The position numbers were made by a program, and so were the translations under genes. 45,760 nucleotides of DNA from Bacteroidaceae bacterium. GTDB lineage: Bacteria > Bacteroidota > Bacteroidia > Bacteroidales > Bacteroidaceae. Each line of letters starts with the position of its first letter. Position 1 is the first letter of the stretch. The DNA lies in the NCBI GenBank assembly GCA_024398475.1, contig JAKSJB010000017.1, positions 1-45,760 on the forward strand. Direction: 5' to 3'. Below are positions 40,793 through 45,760 of this stretch, piece by piece. The notes under the pieces are model-generated. The model was not told where the DNA came from. It saw nothing but the letters and a program-made list of their open reading frames with translations, and made no database searches.

Positions 40793-41836
40793 ATGGCAAA
40801 AATGAATTTTGGCGGTGTCATCGAAGAAGTAATGACACGCGAAGAGTTCCCTCTTGAGAAGGCTCGTGAAGTATTAAAGAACGAAACAATCGCCGTTATC
40901 GGTTACGGTGTTCAGGGCCCAGGTCAGGCATGTAACCTCCGTGACAACGGTTTCAACGTAATCGTAGGTCAGCGTCAGGGCAAGACATTCGAAAAGGCAA
41001 TTGCCGACGGATGGGTACCTGGAGAAACACTCTTCTCAATCGAAGAGGCAGCACAGAAGGGAACAATCGTAATGTGTCTTCTTTCCGATGCAGCAGTAAT
41101 GTCAGTATGGCCAACTCTCAAGCAGTATCTTACCCCAGGTAAGGCTCTCTATTTCTCACATGGATTTGCAATCACATGGAACGACCGTACAGGTTGCGTT
41201 CCTGCAAAGGATATCGATGTAATCATGGTTGCACCTAAGGGTTCAGGTACATCACTCCGTACAATGTTCCTCGAAGGTCGTGGCTTGAATTCGTCATACG
41301 CAGTATATCAGGACGCTACAGGTCGTGCTCTCGAACGCACACTCGCCCTCGGTATCGGTATCGGTTCTGGTTACATGTTCGAAACAACATTCATCCGTGA
41401 AGCAACATCCGACCTCACAGGTGAACGTGGTTCACTCATGGGTGCAATTCAGGGACTTCTCCTTGCACAGTACGAAGTACTCCGTGAGAACGGACACTCA
41501 CCATCAGAGGCATTCAATGAGACAGTAGAGGAACTTACTCAGTCACTCATGCCACTCTTTGCAGCAAAGGGAATGGACTGGATGTATGCAAACTGTTCAA
41601 CTACAGCACAGCGTGGAGCACTTGACTGGATGGGTCCTTTCCACGATGCAATCAAACCAGTTGTAGAAAAACTCTATGCATCAGTTAAGTGCGGTAATGA
41701 GGCACAGATCTCAATTGATTCAAACAGTCAGCCAGACTATCGCGTAAAACTCGAGGCAGAACTCAAGGCACTCCGCGAAAGCGAAATGTGGCGCACAGCC
41801 GAAGTAGTACGTCAACTTCGTCCAGAGAACAACTAA
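40793..41836 (+). CDS. ilvC: Ketol-acid reductoisomerase
   Basis: IlvC isomerises and reduces acetolactate and acetohydroxybutyrate with NAD(P)H. The 347-residue product has the dinucleotide motif GYGVQGPGQACNLRDNG at 37-53, APKGSGTSLR and FIREATSDLTGERG. The length fits the short class I form. Codon choice is strongly skewed to ACA, GCA, TCA and CGT, unlike the T-ending choices in parC, which suggests high expression. A strong terminator follows. Confidence 0.95.
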   Translation: MAKMNFGGVIEEVMTREEFPLEKAREVLKNETIAVIGYGVQGPGQACNLRDNGFNVIVGQRQGKTFEKAIADGWVPGETLFSIEEAAQKGTIVMCLLSDAAVMSVWPTLKQYLTPGKALYFSHGFAITWNDRTGCVPAKDIDVIMVAPKGSGTSLRTMFLEGRGLNSSYAVYQDATGRALERTLALGIGIGSGYMFETTFIREATSDLTGERGSLMGAIQGLLLAQYEVLRENGHSPSEAFNETVEELTQSLMPLFAAKGMDWMYANCSTTAQRGALDWMGPFHDAIKPVVEKLYASVKCGNEAQISIDSNSQPDYRVKLEAELKALRESEMWRTAEVVRQLRPENN

Positions 41837-41872
41837 TTTATAGGTTGCAATCTAAAACAGATACATAAAAAT

Positions 41873-41908
41873 AAGCCCCGAAAGTGTTTTGACTTTCGGG
41901 GCTTTTAT
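41873..41908 (+). terminator. Terminator of the ilv operon
   Basis: A perfect 13-base inverted repeat (41873-41885 and 41892-41904) with a GTTTTG loop ends in a T-run. The stem is GC-rich and the structure is the clearest intrinsic terminator in the window. Confidence 0.92.
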
Positions 41909-42016
41909 CATATCATGCGCCTGTTTAGTTGAGATAGTTTTGGACTTATCGGTATTGTTGAGTGTCAACGAATGACAGACGAAAACGCAAAAGGCCAATG
42001 GTCAATGGCATTTTTG

Positions 42017-42445
42017 CTAATTCCCAATCCTCAATTTCCATCTACCATTGGTGAATACCATGTCCTGGGAATGGCTCTTTCTTGTTCCGTCCATAAAGAC
42101 TATGTCGTAGAAGACTGTTGCTGCGGAATCGGATTTAGAATTGGCTCCGGTGGCTTCTATCTTCTCAAATCCCTTTTGCCTAATGGCATCGGCGTTTGTG
42201 TGCAGCATGGTCTTCAATACGTATCGATGTATGGGTTCCGTGGTATTGTAGCCTGCATAGTCTACGATGTCGATAAAACTGTCAACCTTCCCTTCGTAGA
42301 GTAATGTCAGGTCACGGGTGAGCACATCTTTCTGTACTGCATAAGGGTCTTCTTCGCCTTTATTGCAGGAAAGGGAAACGGCAATCAGGATACTTACGGT
42401 ACAGACCTGAAATAGTATCTGAATTTGTCTTTTTGCGACTCTCAT
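42017..42445 (-). CDS. Small lipoprotein of unknown function
   Basis: The 142-residue product starts at the ATG at 42445, 5 bases after the der stop. It has a signal ending in LIAVSLSC, making Cys27 the likely lipidated residue. The mature part is about 115 residues and ends in strands with MVFTNGRWKLRI, which resembles NTF2-like DUF4878 lipoproteins; this assignment is tentative. An upstream in-frame ATG within der is disfavoured. Confidence 0.75.
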   Translation of the reverse strand: MRVAKRQIQILFQVCTVSILIAVSLSCNKGEEDPYAVQKDVLTRDLTLLYEGKVDSFIDIVDYAGYNTTEPIHRYVLKTMLHTNADAIRQKGFEKIEATGANSKSDSAATVFYDIVFMDGTRKSHSQDMVFTNGRWKLRIGN

Positions 42446-42450
42446 TGCTC

Positions 42451-43764
42451 CTACTTCTGTCTGATGAATATGTTGATGGGCGTTCCCTTGAAGTTCCAAT
42501 GTTCCCTTATCTGGTTTTCGAGAAAACGTCGGTATGGCTCTTTCACGTACTGTGGGAGATTGGCATAGAACACGAATGACGGTACGTAGGTGGCAGGCAG
42601 TTGCATGCAGTATTTTATCTTGATGTACTTACCCTTGAGTGATGGCGGTGGTGTCGCTTCAATAATCGGGAGCATCACTTCGTTGAGTTTGTGTGTCGGT
42701 ACTCGGTTCACGCGGCTTTTGTAGGTGTTCTTTGCTTCTTCCAGAACCTTGAATATGCGTTGCTTTGTGAGTGCAGAGCCGAAGATGATGGTGAAGTCGG
42801 TGAATGGGGCAAGTCGCATGCGTATGGTGTCTTCGAAATACTTGATGGCTTCCTTGCTCTTGTCTTCCACCAAGTCCCATTTGTTGACTACTACGACAAG
42901 TCCTTTCTGGTTCTTCTGAATGATTTGGAAGATGTTGATGTCCTGCGACTCAATTCCTCTTGTTGCATCAATCAGGAGTATGCATACGTCGGAATTCTCT
43001 ATCGCCCTGATGCTTCTCATTACGGAGTAGTATTCCAGGTCTTCGTTTACCTTGTTTTTCTTGCGTATTCCGGCAGTATCTACAAGGTAGAAATCGAATC
43101 CGAACTTGTCGTATTTTGTGTAGATGGAATCGCGTGTCGTACCGGCTATGTCAGTCACCACGTTTCGGTCGTCGTTGAGGAATGCATTTATGAGTGATGA
43201 CTTGCCTGCATTCGGGCGTCCCACGACTGCTATGCGTGGAATGTCTTCTTCAATGATATCCGACATGGCTTTTGTAAACTTGCTGATTACGGCATCGAGT
43301 AGGTCACCTGTACCACTTCCGGTAGAGGCGCTGATGCACATAGGGTCGCCCAATCCCAGGGAATAGAATTCTGCGCTGTAGTAACTCTGTTCGTTGGAGT
43401 CAACCTTATTGCAGCAGAGAATGGTTGGAACCTTGGCACTACGCAGGATTCCTGCCACCTGCATGTCGAGGTCGGTGACGCCTGTCTTCACGTCAACCAT
43501 GAAGAGTATGACGTCGCATTCTTCAATAGCAATGAGTACCTGCTTGCGTATTTCTCCTTCGAATATGTCGTCGCTGTTTACTACCCAACCGCCGGTATCC
43601 ACTACGGAGAATTCCTTGTTGTTCCATTCGCATTTGCCATATTGACGGTCACGCGTGGTACCTGCCTGTTCGCTGACAATGGCATGACGTGTCTGGGTAA
43701 GTCTGTTGAAGAGTGTTGACTTGCCGACGTTAGGTCTTCCTACTATTGCTACTAAATTTGCCAT
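42451..43764 (-). CDS. der: Ribosome-associated GTPase Der (EngA)
   Basis: Der has two tandem GTPase domains and helps assemble the large ribosomal subunit. The first domain shows [11 protein letters not shown] near residue 9, DTGG and NKVD; the second shows [11 protein letters not shown] near 181, DTAG and NKWD. A KH-like domain follows to residue 437. The length is normal. It lies 27 bases after era and is followed closely by a lipoprotein gene. Confidence 0.96.
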   Translation of the reverse strand: MANLVAIVGRPNVGKSTLFNRLTQTRHAIVSEQAGTTRDRQYGKCEWNNKEFSVVDTGGWVVNSDDIFEGEIRKQVLIAIEECDVILFMVDVKTGVTDLDMQVAGILRSAKVPTILCCNKVDSNEQSYYSAEFYSLGLGDPMCISASTGSGTGDLLDAVISKFTKAMSDIIEEDIPRIAVVGRPNAGKSSLINAFLNDDRNVVTDIAGTTRDSIYTKYDKFGFDFYLVDTAGIRKKNKVNEDLEYYSVMRSIRAIENSDVCILLIDATRGIESQDINIFQIIQKNQKGLVVVVNKWDLVEDKSKEAIKYFEDTIRMRLAPFTDFTIIFGSALTKQRIFKVLEEAKNTYKSRVNRVPTHKLNEVMLPIIEATPPPSLKGKYIKIKYCMQLPATYVPSFVFYANLPQYVKEPYRRFLENQIREHWNFKGTPINIFIRQK

Positions 43765-43791
43765 GTGGTAGTATTCTTTTAATATATGTCT

Positions 43792-44673
43792 TTATTGCGG
43801 ATTGTATCCAAAGTTGTTCAGTTCCCTGTCTGAGTCTCTCCAGTCCTTGTCCACCTTGACGAAAGTCTCGAGGTATATCTGTTTGCCGAAGAATTTTTCC
43901 AGGGATTTTCTAGCTTCCGTAGCCACTTTTTTCAAAGCCTTTCCCTGATGGCCTATGATGATGCCCTTCTGGGTGTCGCGTTCCACATAGATGATAGTGC
44001 TGATACGTATAATCCTATCCTCTTCCTTGAAACTTTCCACACCCACTTCTACGCTGTATGGAATCTCCTTATCGTAGAACAGGAGGATTTTCTCACGTAT
44101 GATTTCGCTTACGAAAAATCTGGCAGGCTTGTCGGTCAACTGATCCTTGTCAAAATAAGGTGGACATTCTGGAATCAGTTCCTTTATGCGGCGTAGTACT
44201 GCATCGATGTTGAACTTTGCAAGTGCGCTGATGGGGATGATTTCGGCATTAGGCAGCACCCCGTGCCATTCCTCCACAAGTTCGGTGAGTTTTACCTGAT
44301 TGGTGAGGTCTATCTTGTTGATGAGCACTATGATCGGCACTTTCATGCGGGCCACCTTCTGCAGAAAATCTCCGTTCTTGTCAATCTTTTCCACGGGGTC
44401 GGTCACATATAGCAGTACATCGGCATCCTCAAGGGCACTTTCGCTGAAGGCGAGCATTGATTCCTGCAGTTTATAGTTGGGCTTGAGTACTCCCGGTGTG
44501 TCGCTGAACACAATCTGGACATCCTCGTCGTTGATGATGCCCATAATTCTGTGACGGGTGGTCTGTGCCTTGAATGTTGCAATGGAAATACGTTCTCCAA
44601 CCAGTAGGTTCATCAGCGTTGACTTTCCTACGTTAGGATTTCCCACAATGTTTACAAAACCGGATTTATGCAT
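43792..44673 (-). CDS. era: GTPase Era
   Basis: Era is a GTPase with a KH domain that binds the 3' end of 16S rRNA during small-subunit maturation. Seen are [12 protein letters not shown] near residue 10, SDTPGVLK, LINKID and, in the C-terminal KH domain, GIIIGHQGKALKKVATEAR. The start is placed at the ATG at 44673 (MHKSGFVN); a longer reading to 44694 adds seven residues with no family support. In many Bacteroidales fabH lies between rpmF and era; here there are only about 180 bases with a terminator. Confidence 0.95.
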   Translation of the reverse strand: MHKSGFVNIVGNPNVGKSTLMNLLVGERISIATFKAQTTRHRIMGIINDEDVQIVFSDTPGVLKPNYKLQESMLAFSESALEDADVLLYVTDPVEKIDKNGDFLQKVARMKVPIIVLINKIDLTNQVKLTELVEEWHGVLPNAEIIPISALAKFNIDAVLRRIKELIPECPPYFDKDQLTDKPARFFVSEIIREKILLFYDKEIPYSVEVGVESFKEEDRIIRISTIIYVERDTQKGIIIGHQGKALKKVATEARKSLEKFFGKQIYLETFVKVDKDWRDSDRELNNFGYNPQ

Positions 44674-44748
44674 AATAGTCAATTGGTATTCCAAGTCCTT
44701 CGGATTCCAAGTGTATTCCGTGAACTCTCACAACCTTTCCTTTTTTAC

Positions 44749-44785
44749 GAAAAAAGCCAAAGGTGCCGTAAATGCACCAATGGCT
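44749..44785 (-). terminator. Terminator behind rpmF
   Basis: On the minus strand, AGCCA-TT-GGTGC, a 7-base loop and GCACC-TT-TGGCT form a two-part stem followed by six T (44750-44755 on the plus strand). It separates DUF177-rpmF from era-der. Confidence 0.8.
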
Positions 44786-44855
44786 ATGATTGACAACCAT
44801 CCCTTCCGTATCCTTGCTTATTTCCTAAGAAACGGAGTGGGGATGAGGCCGTAAA

Positions 44856-45041
44856 TTAAATTGCTTCTTCCTTGACGATAGCAACCTTACCTCTGTAGTA
44901 GCCACATGCTGGGCATACTGTGTGGTAAACATAGAATTCGCCGCAGTTAGGGCATACTGCCAATGTTGGAGCAACTGCTCCGTCATGAGTTCTTCTTTTA
45001 CGTCCTCTGGTCTTACTTTGACGTCGTTTTGGATGTGCCAT
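44856..45041 (-). CDS. rpmF: Ribosomal protein L32
   Basis: The 61-residue protein starts MAHPKRRQSKTRGRKRRTHD and has two CxxC pairs (CPNCGEF and CPACGYY), the zinc-binding form of L32. It lies 52 bases after the DUF177 gene, the usual pairing in many bacteria, and is followed by a terminator. Confidence 0.97.
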   Translation of the reverse strand: MAHPKRRQSKTRGRKRRTHDGAVAPTLAVCPNCGEFYVYHTVCPACGYYRGKVAIVKEEAI

Positions 45042-45093
45042 AATTTTTTTTATTTATTCGATTTAACTTTTAACTTTCATTCTCGTGTTCTAC

Positions 45094-45573
45094 TCATTCA
45101 TCGTCTTCGCTGTCTTCACCGCTTCGGGCGGAAAGATGCTCGTTGAGTCGGGCAATCATAACTTCATCACAGTTCCCAGGTTCGTGAATCAGTTTCAAAG
45201 GCATACTGAGTACGATAAACTCGTAGATAAAACTGGCAATGTCAATTTCGCTTTCCTTTTCAGGAACGGTTACTGCATCACCTTCGTCGGAATATTCATT
45301 GCCTAACTTCACAGCGAGTCTGTCTGTCGTATCAATCCGCAATTCGATATCGGCAAGACATCTGTCGCATGGAGCATAGACTACTCCTTCGGAATGTATG
45401 GTAAACTGGAATGCAGAGCGCTGGCTTCCCATGACCTGGACCGTTGTATGGAGCAGTCCGCGTTGGATAATCCCATCAATCTGCTGAAAGAAATCATCAG
45501 TCAACTCATATTCGAATGTTTTACCATCGATATCCCTACTGAGCAAATCTATTCTAAATCCGTTTTTTACCAT
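45094..45573 (-). CDS. DUF177 (YceD-like) protein
   Basis: The 159-residue product has the DUF177 core: APCDRCLADIEL with a CxxC pair, then the acidic SEIDIASFIYEFIVLSMPLK block, HEPGNC and a charged C-terminus. The family is linked to 23S rRNA or L32 biology through its near-universal neighbour rpmF, which follows here. The -7 element at 45582-45589 lies so close to the start codon that the message would have almost no leader. Confidence 0.92.
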   Translation of the reverse strand: MVKNGFRIDLLSRDIDGKTFEYELTDDFFQQIDGIIQRGLLHTTVQVMGSQRSAFQFTIHSEGVVYAPCDRCLADIELRIDTTDRLAVKLGNEYSDEGDAVTVPEKESEIDIASFIYEFIVLSMPLKLIHEPGNCDEVMIARLNEHLSARSGEDSEDDE

Positions 45574-45581
45574 TTGGAGCG

Positions 45582-45589
45582 CAAAGGTA
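45582..45589 (-). promoter_or_regulatory. -7 element of DUF177-rpmF
   Basis: TACCTTTG on the minus strand ends 8 bases before the ATG at 45573. With usual spacing the transcript would begin only a few bases before the start codon. Confidence 0.6.
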
Positions 45590-45693
45590 CGAATTTTAAT
45601 GATAAATGAAAAGGAAAATCGATTATTTTTGAATTTTAGGTACAGAAAAACTGGTTTTGTGATAGATATATGAGTTTAGAAGGGGGAAAATGT

Positions 45694-45760
45694 GAGTCAA
45701 CGAGGCTACAAGTCTACGAGACAACAAGTCAACGAGTCAACAAGTCTACAAGTCTACGAG
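45694..45760 (+). repeat. 8-base tandem repeat (CWACRAGT), at least eight units
   Basis: Units in perfect 8-base register run from about 45698 to the window edge: CAACGAGG, CTACAAGT, CTACGAGA, CAACAAGT, CAACGAGT, CAACAAGT, CTACAAGT and CTACGAG. The array continues beyond the window. It mixes the CAAC form seen in parC with the CTAC form seen at 4961-5012. Confidence 0.92.

Noticed and set aside
44558..44854. 98-codon plus-strand frame between era and rpmF
   Set aside because: Half of it lies opposite era, and the rest spans the rpmF terminator; no domain or promoter supports it.

Overview
The window looks like a chromosomal segment from a member of the order Bacteroidales, most like Prevotella and its relatives. 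Three things point there. Promoters carry the Bacteroidetes sigma signature: TTG, 20 bases, then TAnnTTTG, with exactly 20 bases between the boxes at five start sites. Shine-Dalgarno sequences are largely absent. Several families are typical of the phylum: DUF3256, a DUF3316-like barrel, the MlaE/MlaF pair, the carboxyspermidine polyamine route, and the DUF177-rpmF-era-der block. No phage, insertion sequence or CRISPR array was seen. Genus is inferred from style and was not tested.

Layout. Positions 1-106 hold the 3' end of a 5S rRNA and its terminator. Positions 167-4843 (+) hold parC, an outer-membrane barrel protein and an S41-type lipoprotein peptidase. Positions 4843-5031 are a mosaic of short tandem repeats. 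Positions 5032-6552 (-) are mlaF and mlaE, divergent from lptB (6712-7572, +). Positions 7663-11521 (-) hold a lipoprotein and a large ABCG-like transporter, divergent from an ECF sigma factor and its membrane partner (11861-12987, +).

Positions 13098-22629 (-) are a tight run of ten genes and the most intriguing part of the window. In transcription order they are: a small-molecule kinase, a RelA/SpoT-type synthetase, a fusion of a SpoT-type HD hydrolase with a second copy of the kinase, a CX5R phosphatase, an NMT1/THI5-like binding protein, a Cache-HAMP-SpoIIE phosphatase, an RsbW-like anti-sigma kinase, a STAS antagonist, ribose-5-phosphate isomerase B and glycerate kinase. This reads as one locus joining nucleotide-alarmone chemistry to a partner-switching signal cascade.

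Positions 22810-23157 (+) are a yciH/SUI1 gene. Positions 23420-29196 (+) are a polyamine operon (arginine decarboxylase, aminopropyltransferase homologue, agmatinase family, carboxyspermidine dehydrogenase and decarboxylase). Positions 29328-31562 (-) hold a hexuronate-type MFS transporter and a DUF3256 protein. Positions 31713-33985 (+) hold a PAP2 phosphatase with a probable barrel tail and an EamA transporter. They are followed by tRNA-Ser(CGA), mscL and panC-panD. Positions 36318-41836 (+) are the branched-chain amino-acid operon ilvD-ilvB-ilvN-ilvC, with a leader that looks regulatory. Positions 42017-45573 (-) run DUF177, rpmF, era, der and a small lipoprotein, with no fabH between rpmF and era.

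A second theme is short tandem repeats. An 8-base unit, CWACRAGT, appears in register inside the parC coding region, in the 4961-5012 spacer and at the right edge of the window. Inside parC it encodes part of a 90-residue low-complexity tail that ends in QLTLF, a sequence resembling a sliding-clamp binding peptide.
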